DNA of 64,000 nucleotides. It comes from Alphaproteobacteria bacterium UBA6376 (GTDB lineage: Bacteria > Pseudomonadota > Alphaproteobacteria > Rs-D84). The notes under the pieces were generated by a model. The model was not told the DNA's origin, searched no databases, and worked only from the letters and a program-made list of their open reading frames with translations. The position numbers and the translations under genes were made by a program. Shown here piece by piece: positions 33,952 to 42,416 of this stretch; position 1 is the stretch's first letter; each line of letters begins with the position of its first letter. Location of the stretch: assembly GCA_002437665.1 (NCBI GenBank), contig DJQW01000001.1, positions 488,684-552,683 on the forward strand, in the 5' to 3' direction.

Positions 33952-34239
33952 ATGATGAAACCTTTACACAATTATGTTTTGCTGACGCGGTTGAACGAAG
34001 AAGCCAAGACCGCCGGCGGAATAATCATCCCCGATAATGCCAAGGAAAAACCATCACGCGGTCGCGTGGTTGCGGTGGGCGATGGCGCATACGAACACGG
34101 TGCGCGCGTGCCAATGTCTGTACATGTTGGCGACACCGTCCTGTTCGCAAAATGGGCATCATCCGCGAACGAGGTTAAAATTGACGGCACCGATTATGTT
34201 TTAATCAAAGAATCTGACATTTTGGGAATTTTGGAATAA
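33952..34239 (+). CDS. groS: Co-chaperonin GroES
   Basis: The 95-aa protein has the GroES start (KPLHNYVLL), a mobile-loop region ETKTAGGIIIPD-like (EAKTAGGIIIPD) and ends with SDILGILE. It caps the GroEL barrel. AAGGAG precedes ATG 33952; the next codon is also ATG (33955). groEL follows 15 bp downstream. Confidence 0.95.
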   Translation: MMKPLHNYVLLTRLNEEAKTAGGIIIPDNAKEKPSRGRVVAVGDGAYEHGARVPMSVHVGDTVLFAKWASSANEVKIDGTDYVLIKESDILGILE

Positions 34240-34254
34240 TCAAAGGACGAAAAT

Positions 34255-35874
34255 ATGGCAAAAAATATTGTTTTCGATACAGATAAACTGGCGGCGGGTG
34301 TTGATAAATTGGCCGATGCCGTCAAAATTACTATGGGCCCAAAGGGTCGCACGGTAATCATTGAAAAATCATACGGCGCGCCTGTCGCAACCAAGGACGG
34401 TGTCACCGTGGCCAAGGCCGTGTCACTGCAAGACCCTGCGGAAAACATTGGTGCACGCATGGTTCAGGAAGTGGCAAAAAAGGCCGGCGATGATGCGGGT
34501 GACGGTACAACAACCGCAACCGTTTTGGCGCAAAAGATTATTCGCGAAGGGCGTCGTGTAATCGCCGCCGGTATGAATCCAATGGACGTAAAGCGCGGTA
34601 TTGATATGGCGGTGTCGGCGGTTGTTGCCGATATTGATGCGCATGCACGTCCGGTCAAAGACAGCGCGGAAATCGCACAGGTCGCGACAATTTCTGCAAA
34701 TTCTGACCGCGACATTGGCGAAAAAATCGCAAACGCCATGGAAAAGGTTGGCCGCGAGGGTGTAATTACAGTCGAAGAGGCCAAAGGTCTGGAAACAGAA
34801 ATCGATGTTGTCGAAGGGATGCAGTTTGACCAAGGATTCATGTCTCCATATTTCGTAACCAACAGCGAAAAGATGCTGGCGGAATTGGACGGCGCACAAA
34901 TCTTGGTTTCTGAAAAGAAAATCACCGGATTGCAGGCATTGTTGCCAATCCTTGAACCAATCGCACAATCTGGTCGTCCATTGTTGATTATTGCCGAAGA
35001 TGTCGAATCCGAAGCGTTGGCGACATTGGTACTGAACCGTCTGCGTGGTGGTTTGAAGGTTTGCGCGGTCAAAGCCCCAGGGTTTGGCGATCGCCGCAAA
35101 GAAATGCTGAAAGATATCGCCGCGGTCACGGGCGCAACCGTTATTTCGGACGATATGGGCATGACATTTGAAAACATTACCCCAGCCGTTCTGGGCAGTG
35201 CGAAAAAAGTCGTCGTCAGCAAGGATTCAACCCTGATTGCCCAAGGGGCGGGCGATAAATCCGCCATTGATGCACGTGCAGACGAAATCCGCAAATTGTT
35301 GACCACAACAACATCTGAATATGACCGCGAAAAATTGTCAGAACGTCTGGCGAAATTGGTCGGTGGCGTCGCTGTTATCAAGGTTGGCGGCATGACAGAG
35401 GTCGAGGTTAAAGAAAAGAAAGACCGTGTTGACGACGCATTGGCGGCGACACGCGCGGCGGTTGCCGATGGCATTGTCGCGGGTGGCGGTATTGCGCTGG
35501 TTCGTGCGGCGGCGGCATTGGCAAACGTCCATGGCGCAAACACAGACCAGAACGTCGGTGTTGACATTGTTCGCCGTGCAATCGTTGCCCCATGTGCCCA
35601 GATTGCTGAAAACGCGGGCGTATCGGGCGAAATTGTCGTGGGCAAGGTTTCGGAATCGTCCGACTATAACTTTGGTTACAATGCCCAGACCGGCCAGTAT
35701 GTCGATATGATGGCGGCGGGTATTATTGATCCGGCCAAGGTTGTCAAGACGGCGATTCAGGCGGCGGCATCGACCGCGGGTGCAATCTTGACCACGGGTT
35801 GCGTAATGTCTGAAATCCCCGAAGAAAAACAGACCACCCCCGCAATGGGTGGCGGCATGCCCGGAATGATGTAA
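34255..35874 (+). CDS. groL: Chaperonin GroEL
   Basis: The 539-aa chaperonin has the ATP motif DGTTT (near 86), the early GPKGRTV and the flexible C-terminal GGMPGMM tail. It folds client proteins in the cytosol with GroES. The ribosome site is AAAGGA, and a strong terminator closes the two-gene operon. Confidence 0.97.
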   Translation: MAKNIVFDTDKLAAGVDKLADAVKITMGPKGRTVIIEKSYGAPVATKDGVTVAKAVSLQDPAENIGARMVQEVAKKAGDDAGDGTTTATVLAQKIIREGRRVIAAGMNPMDVKRGIDMAVSAVVADIDAHARPVKDSAEIAQVATISANSDRDIGEKIANAMEKVGREGVITVEEAKGLETEIDVVEGMQFDQGFMSPYFVTNSEKMLAELDGAQILVSEKKITGLQALLPILEPIAQSGRPLLIIAEDVESEALATLVLNRLRGGLKVCAVKAPGFGDRRKEMLKDIAAVTGATVISDDMGMTFENITPAVLGSAKKVVVSKDSTLIAQGAGDKSAIDARADEIRKLLTTTTSEYDREKLSERLAKLVGGVAVIKVGGMTEVEVKEKKDRVDDALAATRAAVADGIVAGGGIALVRAAAALANVHGANTDQNVGVDIVRRAIVAPCAQIAENAGVSGEIVVGKVSESSDYNFGYNAQTGQYVDMMAAGIIDPAKVVKTAIQAAASTAGAILTTGCVMSEIPEEKQTTPAMGGGMPGMM

Positions 35875-35877
35875 AAA

Positions 35878-35901
35878 ACGCCCCACACGGGGCGTTTTTT
35901 T
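35878..35901 (+). terminator. Terminator of groESL
   Basis: ACGCCCC / GGGGCGT stem, ACAC loop, seven T. Confidence 0.88.
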
Positions 35902-35970
35902 ACAAGTGATATAGTTTTATAATATTCACACTTAAAGAACGTGTTGCATATTTTCGTTACTAAGCACCCT

Positions 35971-36075
35971 TGTCATTGCGAGCGCAGCGCGGCAATCCAG
36001 TGAATGGGTGCTGCGCCGAACGGCGCACTTTTTTATTTACTGGATTGCTTCGTCATTTCATTCCTCGCAATGACA
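35971..36075. repeat. Interspersed REP/MITE-like repeat, copy B
   Basis: Left half from 35971 (tgtcattgcgagcg...ggcaatccag) and right half at 36040-36075 (ctggattgcttcgtcattt...gcaatgaca) form an imperfect inverted pair about 40 nt apart. A second left half lies at 36187-36215. Confidence 0.75.
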
Positions 36076-36215
36076 GTCGTTCTAGAACGTAGTAAGTTCC
36101 CCTCCGGTGGAGGGGTGTTTAGTATGTTCCAGCACGTGTGTCGCCTGCGGGCTTGCGCCATTGTCGTATCCTGCGTTTCGCTTGGATTCATTGCGAGCGC
36201 AGCGCGGCAATCCAG
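36076..36215. repeat. Mosaic repeat block shared with 37890-38112
   Basis: The block starting tctagaacgtagtaagttcc, followed by a CCCCTCC/GGAGGGG hairpin and then gttccagcacgtgtgtcgcc, recurs between 37892 and 38075, where an extra piece (about 37930-38030) is inserted. It always sits between the REP halves, so the whole is a compound non-coding element. The rest of the 35902-36341 gap holds no gene. Confidence 0.6.
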
Positions 36216-36341
36216 TGAATGGGTGTTGCGCACGGCGCACATAATTTGAACTTTGCACTCTGAACTTTGTACTTTTTATCTCGCTTGCTATGTGAAAAGC
36301 AGTGTGCTAACGTGAATATAACAAGACAGGGGGAAGCACCA

Positions 36342-36914
36342 ATGAAATCGTTCGCATTTGCTGTCGTGCTGGCCATTGCACCAATCGCCGCCAATGCCGG
36401 CATATACAATACGGGAAATTGGACGCCATATTTAACATCTGATTTTGGCGCAACATATACCGACGCCACAATCCACGGCTATGACATGGGCGGGTTCACC
36501 GGCGTGTTCCGCATCGGTGCTGGCGCGCGCAACGACCGCACGCGTATTGGCGTCACATACCAGAAACGCGACACAATCAGTGAACTGTTTTCATCGTGGC
36601 TGACCCAGACGAACGCCACATTGGACGAACAGGCCGTTATGGCCAACGTGTCGTACGACATCATTTCAACAAATTGGGTTGCTGTGTACGTTGGCGCGGG
36701 GGCGGGCGCAAATTTCTATGATTTCAAATTGGAATATGACGACGACCGTCCGGATTATACCGAAAGTGGGACTGGTTTTATCGGAAACTTGTCCGCGGGC
36801 GTAACATTGCGCATCGCACACGTCGGTTTGACCATCGGTGCGGATTACGGGTACGCATCGCACCCACGTTCAACCACAATTACACCGCGTGTTGGCTTGA
36901 ACCTTAGTTTTTAA
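36342..36914 (+). CDS. Outer-membrane beta-barrel protein
   Basis: The 190-aa protein has a signal peptide (MKSFAFAVVLAIAPIAANA). About eight predicted strands follow (WTPYLTSDFGATYTDA, VAVYVGAGAGANFYD, VGLTIGADYGYAS), and it ends RVGLNLSF with the terminal Phe recognised by BamA. It is OmpA/Omp25-like in size. AGGGGGAAG precedes the ATG at 36342. It overlaps the convergent Cys-rich gene by 11 bp. Confidence 0.78.
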   Translation: MKSFAFAVVLAIAPIAANAGIYNTGNWTPYLTSDFGATYTDATIHGYDMGGFTGVFRIGAGARNDRTRIGVTYQKRDTISELFSSWLTQTNATLDEQAVMANVSYDIISTNWVAVYVGAGAGANFYDFKLEYDDDRPDYTESGTGFIGNLSAGVTLRIAHVGLTIGADYGYASHPRSTTITPRVGLNLSF

Positions 36915-37692
36915 CCAAGCATTTTTCCAAGATTTTCTTTTCATCATCGGTGCGTTCGGCATCGGCGGACGCGTCGCGCCCCAGAATCCCCACGCATGAT
37001 TTGAAATAATTGTCATCCGGACATGCAAAGCATTTCTGCATCAAACTGGCGGAATATTTGGTGTATGTTTCCTTGGCCACACAGCGTTTTTCTTTCTGAT
37101 CCCAGAATTGCGTCCCAGAATCACACTTTACGCAAATATTGTTGGCACTGATACCCTGATATTTGGTCGTTTCGCACGCAACGCATGTGTTAGACGTTGC
37201 GGATTCAAACGCCTGAACATTGCTGCACGGTTCAATGCACGCGCTGTTGCGCTTTATCGTGCCCGTTGGACAGTTGTCCGGTACGGTGCATTCTGTGTCA
37301 GATATCGTGTTGCCACAAACATCCTTGACAACCTCGTACTTGCACTTGCCATTGGTCAACTGCTTTTCCACGGTTGTACGTATTTCCCATGTCGAGTTTT
37401 CAACAAATTTCCCCTCGTCACTCAGTGTGCCATTACAGCACCAGAATGTGCGCCCATTATGGGTAAAAGATTGGCGGTGATAGTACCAATGCTTTTTATT
37501 TTTTTTCCACGCTTTGTTTCCATGGCACGATTGTGTTTGTGCACCACAGAACCAGAATTCATCATTCTTTAGCCAAGAGCCACCGTTATCGCACCAACAT
37601 TCGTTGTTATACCCCTCATAAAACTTTGCATCGGCATCACCGACCATAAACAACCCAATCAGTACAGGCAGAATGAATTTGCTTTTTGTCAT
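36904..37692 (-). CDS. Large Cys-rich secreted protein
   Basis: The 262-aa protein has a signal peptide (cleavage near GDADA) and about 25 cysteines. The first half has NECWCDNGGSW and FWCCNGTL; the second has repeated units such as SNTCVACETTKYQ and NICVKCDSGTQFW, in the CxxC...C spacing seen in eukaryotic Cys-rich surface proteins. It is probably extracellular or surface-exposed and disulfide-bonded. The start at 37692 follows GGAGAG. Same protein type as 18685-19316. Confidence 0.6.
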   Translation of the reverse strand: MTKSKFILPVLIGLFMVGDADAKFYEGYNNECWCDNGGSWLKNDEFWFCGAQTQSCHGNKAWKKNKKHWYYHRQSFTHNGRTFWCCNGTLSDEGKFVENSTWEIRTTVEKQLTNGKCKYEVVKDVCGNTISDTECTVPDNCPTGTIKRNSACIEPCSNVQAFESATSNTCVACETTKYQGISANNICVKCDSGTQFWDQKEKRCVAKETYTKYSASLMQKCFACPDDNYFKSCVGILGRDASADAERTDDEKKILEKCLVKN

Positions 37693-37785
37693 TTTTCTCT
37701 CCATTGCAACGCATGGCAACGTAATTATTATCACCATAATAATACGTTAAATTGCACTTTTTTGCAATCACAATTTATGTCCATT

Positions 37786-37889
37786 GTCATTCCGTGGCGC
37801 GCCCACGGAATCCAAGGCGGGCAGGGCCGCGCCGAACGGCGCATTCCTATTTACTGGATTGCTTCGTCATTTCATTCCTCGCAATGACA
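37786..37889. repeat. Interspersed repeat, copy C
   Basis: A cattgtcattccgtgg hairpin unit (about 37786-37814, TTCCGTGG / CCACGGAA) is followed by the REP right half at 37854-37889. Confidence 0.6.
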
Positions 37890-38111
37890 ATGTTTCTAGA
37901 ACGTAGTAAGTTCCCCTCCGTTGGAGGGGTGTCCGCAGGACGGGGTGGTCGAGAGAGTACATAATTATAGATTGATGCTTTCAGACAAAAGACCGCCTCC
38001 CCGCTACGCGGTACTCCTCCACAGGAGGAGAACTTAGTCCGTTCCAGCACGTGTGTCGCCTGCGGACTGCGTCCTTGCCGCATCCTGTTTGCTTGGCACT
38101 TCTAGTACCCC
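37890..38111. repeat. Mosaic repeat block, second copy with insertion
   Basis: Related to 36076-36180: gtagtaagttcccctccg appears at about 37902 and the gttccagcacgtgtgtcgcc part at about 38040. Between them is an extra GC-rich stretch with CTCCTCCACAGGAGGAG-type hairpins. Confidence 0.55.
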
Positions 38112-38261
38112 TGTCATTGCGAGCGCAGCGTGGCAATCCAGTCAGTAATGCCGCGCCGCACAGCGCATTTTTTATTTACTGGATTGCTTCGTCATTTCAT
38201 TCCTCGCAATGACAGTCGTTCTAGAATATCTGTCATTGCGAGCGTAGCGTGGCAATCCAGT
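38112..38261. repeat. Interspersed REP/MITE-like repeat, copy D
   Basis: Left half 38112-38141, right half 38179-38214, then another left half 38231-38261. Together with copies B and C these fill the 690-bp gap before tRNA-Arg. No gene is supported there. Confidence 0.75.
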
Positions 38262-38348
38262 AAGTAATGTCGCGCCAAACGGCGCACATAATTTGCTTAC
38301 TCATTGTCGAACCCTCTGGTCGGGTTCGAACCCTTGGGCGTACAGCAT

Positions 38349-38376
38349 AAATTAAACCGCCGGCAAAGCGGCGGTT
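38349..38376 (-). terminator. Terminator downstream of tRNA-Arg
   Basis: Eight-bp AACCGCCG / CGGCGGTT stem; on the - strand it is followed by TTTAATTT, 8 nt past the tRNA. Confidence 0.65.
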
Positions 38377-38383
38377 GAATTTA

Positions 38384-38460
38384 TGGCGCGCCCAGAAGGA
38401 TTCGAACCCTCAACCTTCTGATCCGTAGTCAGATGCTCTATCCAATTGAGCCATGGGCGC
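38384..38460 (-). tRNA. tRNA-Arg (ACG)
   Basis: The 77-nt gene has acceptor GCGCCCA/TGGGCGC, an anticodon loop CTACGGA giving ACG (read as ICG), a TTCGA T-loop and encoded CCA. It decodes CGN arginine codons, which are frequent in the genes here. Confidence 0.95.
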
Positions 38461-38516
38461 AACGGTCTTATATTCTATACATTTTTATTCCGATTGCAAG
38501 AAAAAATAATTCTTTT

Positions 38517-39113
38517 TTATCGGCTGCCGTGACCGTGGCCATTTGTCCCGTGGTACAGCATGTTGAAATGCTGGCGGCATACGGATTTATAATTACTGTC
38601 GCCAACCGCAATTTGCGCGCCGGCACGCACGACGTTGCCGTTTGCGTCAAACCGCAAATGATGCGTCGCCAAATGCATACAGCCCTGAATCTGGCATGTG
38701 GATTCCATGCGGTGCAGTTTTGCGCCAACCTCTATCAATCGGCGGGATGCGGGGAAAATCTGTTCGTTGCTGTCCACCATCAGGCCATAGCACATGACGA
38801 TAATCGGGTGATTCTTGTCATCGGCAATTTTGACCAAGCGGTCAATGTCGGCGGGACTGAAAAATTGCACTTCGTCAATCAGCACGATTTTGGTCTTTGG
38901 GTCTGGGGTATAGTCCACCAAACTTTCGCGCACGGTTGCCGGTGCAGAAATCCCGATTCGCGAATCCACGTGATCTGCGCTGAAACGGTTATCTGTCTTT
39001 GGCTTTATGATTTCGGTCGGGTTGCCATTTTTCGCCTGATTATACGCATTGATAATCAGTTGCGCGGATTTTGAGCACCCCATCGTGCCATAGTGAAAAT
39101 GCAATGTTGCCAT
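38517..39113 (-). CDS. tdk: Thymidine kinase (type II)
   Basis: The 198-aa protein has a P-loop of the variant type GTMGCSKSAQ (Ser where most have Gly, as in the MGSSK subgroup), IVLIDEVQFF (Walker B) and VMCYGLMVD (lasso region). Zinc-site Cys residues are present in STCQIQGCMH. It phosphorylates thymidine for salvage. AAAGGGGAAA is the ribosome site. The C-terminal NGHGHGSR is unusual. htpX lies 30 bp upstream in the same direction. Confidence 0.88.
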   Translation of the reverse strand: MATLHFHYGTMGCSKSAQLIINAYNQAKNGNPTEIIKPKTDNRFSADHVDSRIGISAPATVRESLVDYTPDPKTKIVLIDEVQFFSPADIDRLVKIADDKNHPIIVMCYGLMVDSNEQIFPASRRLIEVGAKLHRMESTCQIQGCMHLATHHLRFDANGNVVRAGAQIAVGDSNYKSVCRQHFNMLYHGTNGHGHGSR

Positions 39114-39143
39114 ATGTTGTTTCCCCTTTCTGATTCATTGTCT

Positions 39144-40076
39144 TTATTTTATTCCGGCCATTTCGTTCAGGCGTTTGATGCGCGACGCAACCGGTGGGTG
39201 CGTGGCCATCAAACTGGACGCAAATTCGCGTAACGGTCGCGGGTCTGCGATACATACCGCCGCCATAGACGCCGTTTTGTCCAAGCATTCCACGCGCGCA
39301 TCAGTTGTGATTTTACGCAGTGCGTTCGCCAATGCCCGTGGATTGCGTGTAATCATTGCACCGGTTGCGTCGGCGGCATATTCGCGATTGCGCGATACCG
39401 CCATACGCAACAGTGGCGTGATAATCCAGTTAAACACCATAAACGCCAGCCATACCATCACCAGTACCGCCGCGCCACCATTCTTGTTATCGTTGTCGTT
39501 GCGCACCCCACCATGCATAATTGTCCGGCCAATCACATCGGCGGCAAAGACCGTGACGCCAACACCCGTAATCAACAGCATGTCCAAACGTATGTCGCGA
39601 TTGCCAATGTGCGCCATTTCGTGCGCAATCACGCCCTGTAATTCCAACGGGGACAATTTTTCAATAATCCCGCGCGTCAGTGCAACCGACGCGTCGCGCG
39701 GACTGCGCCCCGTGGCGAATGCGTTCATGGACGCGTCATCAATTATATATACGCGCGGTGTTGGCAACCCCGCCGCCATTGCCACATTTTCAACCGCGCG
39801 GAAAATTTCGCGATGTTGGGCATTATCATCATGAATTTCGGTGGCATTTGCCGCATTCAGCATCATGGAATCCCCAAATGCCCACGATATGCACAGCCAT
39901 ATTGCACATGCGATAAATGTCGGCACGGCCACAGAAATTGCGGTATTTAACGCTTGTGTGGCGGGCACGACACACCACGTGAACAAAAACACCAGCGCGA
40001 TAAAAATCAGTGGAAATGCCGCGACCAGAATAGCGGTCTTGATATTATTACTGCGAATGTGATCGTAAACTGTCAT
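39144..40076 (-). CDS. htpX: HtpX-family M48 membrane metalloprotease
   Basis: The 310-aa protein has two N-terminal membrane helices (about 12-35 and 38-62), the zinc motif HEMAHIGN and a third Glu ligand in SRNREYAADATGA. Another membrane pair lies between (GVGVTVFAADV, MVWLAFMVFNWII). It cooperates with FtsH in membrane protein quality control. Likely co-transcribed with tdk downstream. Confidence 0.93.
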   Translation of the reverse strand: MTVYDHIRSNNIKTAILVAAFPLIFIALVFLFTWCVVPATQALNTAISVAVPTFIACAIWLCISWAFGDSMMLNAANATEIHDDNAQHREIFRAVENVAMAAGLPTPRVYIIDDASMNAFATGRSPRDASVALTRGIIEKLSPLELQGVIAHEMAHIGNRDIRLDMLLITGVGVTVFAADVIGRTIMHGGVRNDNDNKNGGAAVLVMVWLAFMVFNWIITPLLRMAVSRNREYAADATGAMITRNPRALANALRKITTDARVECLDKTASMAAVCIADPRPLREFASSLMATHPPVASRIKRLNEMAGIK

Positions 40077-40167
40077 TTTATGCCCCGTTTGCTGTGCGCA
40101 TTATAGTAAAAAATTCACCTGCGTCATCATAAAATATTTTTATTATGCGTCGCGCATCAAAATATGA

Positions 40168-40173
40168 TATAAT
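40168..40173 (+). promoter_or_regulatory. -10 box of the proline-rich M23 gene
   Basis: TATAAT 10 nt before the ATG at 40184, implying a leader of only a few nucleotides. Confidence 0.5.
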
Positions 40174-40183
40174 TCGTGTCGAT

Positions 40184-41572
40184 ATGAATACAAGATTTTT
40201 GGGATTTTTGGCGTGCCTGACGGGCTGGGCGGCGGTTGCCCACAGTGCCGGTTTATTGCAGGCGCAATCATTTCCAAAGACGTTTAATGACCTGTCGTTC
40301 ACCGATCGTATGGCACTGCGCGCCGAAGGGTACGCCCCATTTGAAACCGAATATGACGAACAGGGTCGATGCATTTCGGGCTGTCCTTATGCCGGCATGA
40401 CCATAGAGGACGAAGAAGAGGCCGTTGCGCGTCTGACCGATCAGGCGCACCGTGATTTGGCGGCATATCGTGCCCAACGTGTGGCGGCGGCACGTGCCGC
40501 AATGGTGGCGCAGGTGACAGATGCGCAGGCATCGGATGCCACGCAAACGCCCGACACATCAAATACGTCGAATGTGCAATCGGATGCGTCCGTGCCATCA
40601 ATCCCCAGTTTGCCTGATATGCCTAGTTTACCAACGGACACAGTTCATGGCGGTGCGGGCGGACTGGCACCAATCGACATTGGTGGTGCGCAGAATAATA
40701 CAATCCGGCGCGATATGCCGACATTGCCGAATCTGCCACATGTAATCGGTGGGGCAGAGCAGGACACAACACAGACATTGCTGCCACCAACATACGTGCC
40801 CCAGCAACCAAGTGTGCCAGATACAGAACAACAGGACACGGAACAGGACGACCAAGAACCAGAGCAGACCCAGCCCGCCAGACCCGCACCGATTGAACGC
40901 GTTACACCTGTGCCAAACCAACCGGCACAACCATTAAATCCATCGGGGCCTGCGCGACCGGTATATCCGCAACCGGCACAGCCCGTTCAACCGTCAGAGC
41001 CAGAACCAGAGCCCGAACCCGCCCAGCCAGCAAAACCACAGCCGTCTGCACCCGCACCAAGCGTGCCACAACCATCTGCGCCCGCGGCAACACGTACATG
41101 TAATCCATACGTTGCATCAACGCCAGTGGGCAATCCGTTACCAACGGGATGTCCGTTGGGCGCAAATCCGATGATTATCACATCGCCATTTACAACGTCG
41201 CGATATCACCCGACAAAACATGTGTATAAATCGCATCTGGGGGTTGATTTGCGCGCGGCAATGGGCACGGATGTGTTCGCCACCGCCGCCGGTGTGGTCA
41301 GTTATGTTGGTAACGAGCCCAAGGGTTGCGGAACGTATGTCAAGATTCTGCACGACAGCAATTATGCCACGACGTATTGCCATCTGAGTCAGGCATTGGT
41401 ATCCAAAGGGGACAAGGTAGAGGCCGGATGTCGCATCGGGCGCAGTGGCAACACGGGGGCCAGCAGCGGGCCGCACCTGCATTACGCGATTACGCCAAAT
41501 GCCGCCCAAGGCAACAAGGTCGCCATTGACCCAACGACGATGATTGAATACTGTACGTTAAAGAATAAATAG
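40184..41572 (+). CDS. Secreted M23 (LytM) peptidase with proline-rich linker
   Basis: The 462-aa protein has a signal peptide (cleavage near AHSA), an N-terminal region with a CxxxC pair, then about 200 residues rich in Pro, Gln and Glu with repeated QPAQP / PSVPQPSAPA-type segments. The C-terminal LytM domain (about 330-455) contains HLGVDLR and HLHYA, with a partner CHLSQ. The metal ligands look complete, so it may be an active endopeptidase. The linker could span the periplasm or peptidoglycan. Confidence 0.82.
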   Translation: MNTRFLGFLACLTGWAAVAHSAGLLQAQSFPKTFNDLSFTDRMALRAEGYAPFETEYDEQGRCISGCPYAGMTIEDEEEAVARLTDQAHRDLAAYRAQRVAAARAAMVAQVTDAQASDATQTPDTSNTSNVQSDASVPSIPSLPDMPSLPTDTVHGGAGGLAPIDIGGAQNNTIRRDMPTLPNLPHVIGGAEQDTTQTLLPPTYVPQQPSVPDTEQQDTEQDDQEPEQTQPARPAPIERVTPVPNQPAQPLNPSGPARPVYPQPAQPVQPSEPEPEPEPAQPAKPQPSAPAPSVPQPSAPAATRTCNPYVASTPVGNPLPTGCPLGANPMIITSPFTTSRYHPTKHVYKSHLGVDLRAAMGTDVFATAAGVVSYVGNEPKGCGTYVKILHDSNYATTYCHLSQALVSKGDKVEAGCRIGRSGNTGASSGPHLHYAITPNAAQGNKVAIDPTTMIEYCTLKNK

Positions 41573-41947
41573 TTATTCGGATTTCTTGCGATAGAATCGC
41601 ACGTCAAAACTGCCGTTATTTATTGGCGAAAATTCCATGATGTATGGTGTCAAAATGCTTTCGCGTGCCCACACAGGGAACTTTTTGTGCAGAATCCCAC
41701 TTGCGCCCGTAATAATTTGTGCACGACGCACACCAGACGTCGCCAAATCCATAATCGCGCGCCACGCCTGCTCTTCGGTCATCTGGTGCAAATCCAGACG
41801 CGCATACGTGGGCGTGTCCGCCGGCGCATCAGGTATCAGTTGCCCCAGTTTTAATTGGGCACGAACCGATTTCACCACCGCGCGCGCATCGGGCGAAAAT
41901 TCGCGCACCCCCATTTGCGATATATCAGATTCTGTTAAATGTTTCAT
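41573..41947 (-). CDS. Smr-domain protein
   Basis: The 124-aa protein has a C-terminal Smr domain with LDLHQMTEEQA and ITGASGIL...FPVWARE, in place of the usual TGKG. Smr domains nick or bind nucleic acids; recent work links some to collided-ribosome cleavage. The altered TGxG motif (TGAS) may affect activity. TAATAT 7 nt before the ATG suggests a leaderless mRNA. Its end abuts the convergent M23 gene without a gap. Confidence 0.8.
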   Translation of the reverse strand: MKHLTESDISQMGVREFSPDARAVVKSVRAQLKLGQLIPDAPADTPTYARLDLHQMTEEQAWRAIMDLATSGVRRAQIITGASGILHKKFPVWARESILTPYIMEFSPINNGSFDVRFYRKKSE

Positions 41948-41954
41948 ATTTGCA

Positions 41955-41960
41955 ATATTA
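41955..41960 (-). promoter_or_regulatory. -10 box of the Smr gene (leaderless geometry)
   Basis: TAATAT 7 nt upstream of ATG 41947; no Shine-Dalgarno. Confidence 0.4.
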
Positions 41961-41999
41961 CAACGTACTTTTTATCTGGCAAGTGATAAATAAATCTGG

Positions 42000-42005
42000 T
42001 ACGAT
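42000..42005 (+). promoter_or_regulatory. -10 box of the TfoX-N gene (leaderless geometry)
   Basis: TACGAT 7 nt upstream of ATG 42013; no Shine-Dalgarno. Confidence 0.4.
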
Positions 42006-42012
42006 TCCCGCC

Positions 42013-42363
42013 ATGGCAACCAGCAGTGATTTTATAGAATTTGTTTATGATCAGGTGGCAACCGCCACCGACAGTATTCGCTATCGCAAAATGTTTGGCG
42101 ATTATATGGTATTTTCGTGCGATAAACCGGTATTGCTGGTCTGTGATGATACTGTGTATGTAAAGCAAATTCCAGATGCACTGGCGGTATTTACCGCGCA
42201 CGGTATCGCGCCCGACGTCGGTATTCCATACGGTGGGGCACGCCCACATTATATTTTAGATATTGAAAATACTGATTTGGCGATTGAAATGGTACAAACA
42301 TTGACGCGCGTGTTACCAATGCCAAAACCCAAAAAGAAAAAATCAGCACCAAAATCAAAATAA
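42013..42363 (+). CDS. TfoX N-terminal domain protein
   Basis: The 116-aa protein matches the TfoX_N domain: YRKMFGDYMVFSCDKPVLLVCDDTVYVK and GIPYGGARPHYIL. A basic tail (KPKKKKSAPKSK) follows. In gammaproteobacteria TfoX promotes competence, but stand-alone TfoX_N proteins elsewhere are uncharacterised. ATG 42013 is preferred to an upstream in-frame start because of domain fit and the -10 spacing. Divergent from the Smr gene. Confidence 0.82.
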   Translation: MATSSDFIEFVYDQVATATDSIRYRKMFGDYMVFSCDKPVLLVCDDTVYVKQIPDALAVFTAHGIAPDVGIPYGGARPHYILDIENTDLAIEMVQTLTRVLPMPKPKKKKSAPKSK

Positions 42364-42374
42364 TCAAATAAAAG

Positions 42375-42396
42375 AAACGCCCCGCATGGGGCGTTT
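42375..42396. terminator. Bidirectional terminator
   Basis: AAACGCCCC / GGGGCGTTT hairpin with GCAT loop between convergent genes. The T-runs are short. Confidence 0.6.
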
Positions 42397-42416
42397 AACT
42401 TTGTTCGCGCTGGCGA

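Noticed and set aside
34464..35645. A 393-codon frame opposite groEL
   Set aside because: It is the mirror of a highly conserved chaperonin gene; long antisense frames arise from its codon bias.
36033..36242. Small - strand frame ending in NEMTKQSSK-like residues (similar ones at 37847-38083)
   Set aside because: It reads the interspersed repeats. The same peptide arises at every copy, no ribosome site is present, and the DNA is palindromic.
35971..38261. CRISPR array
   Set aside because: Repeats are few, irregularly spaced, internally palindromic and lack constant-length spacers; no cas genes occur in the window.
38517..39113. Defective P-loop in thymidine kinase
   Set aside because: The Ser in place of Gly (MGCSKS) also occurs in a known Tdk subgroup with MGSSK, so it is not a sign of decay.
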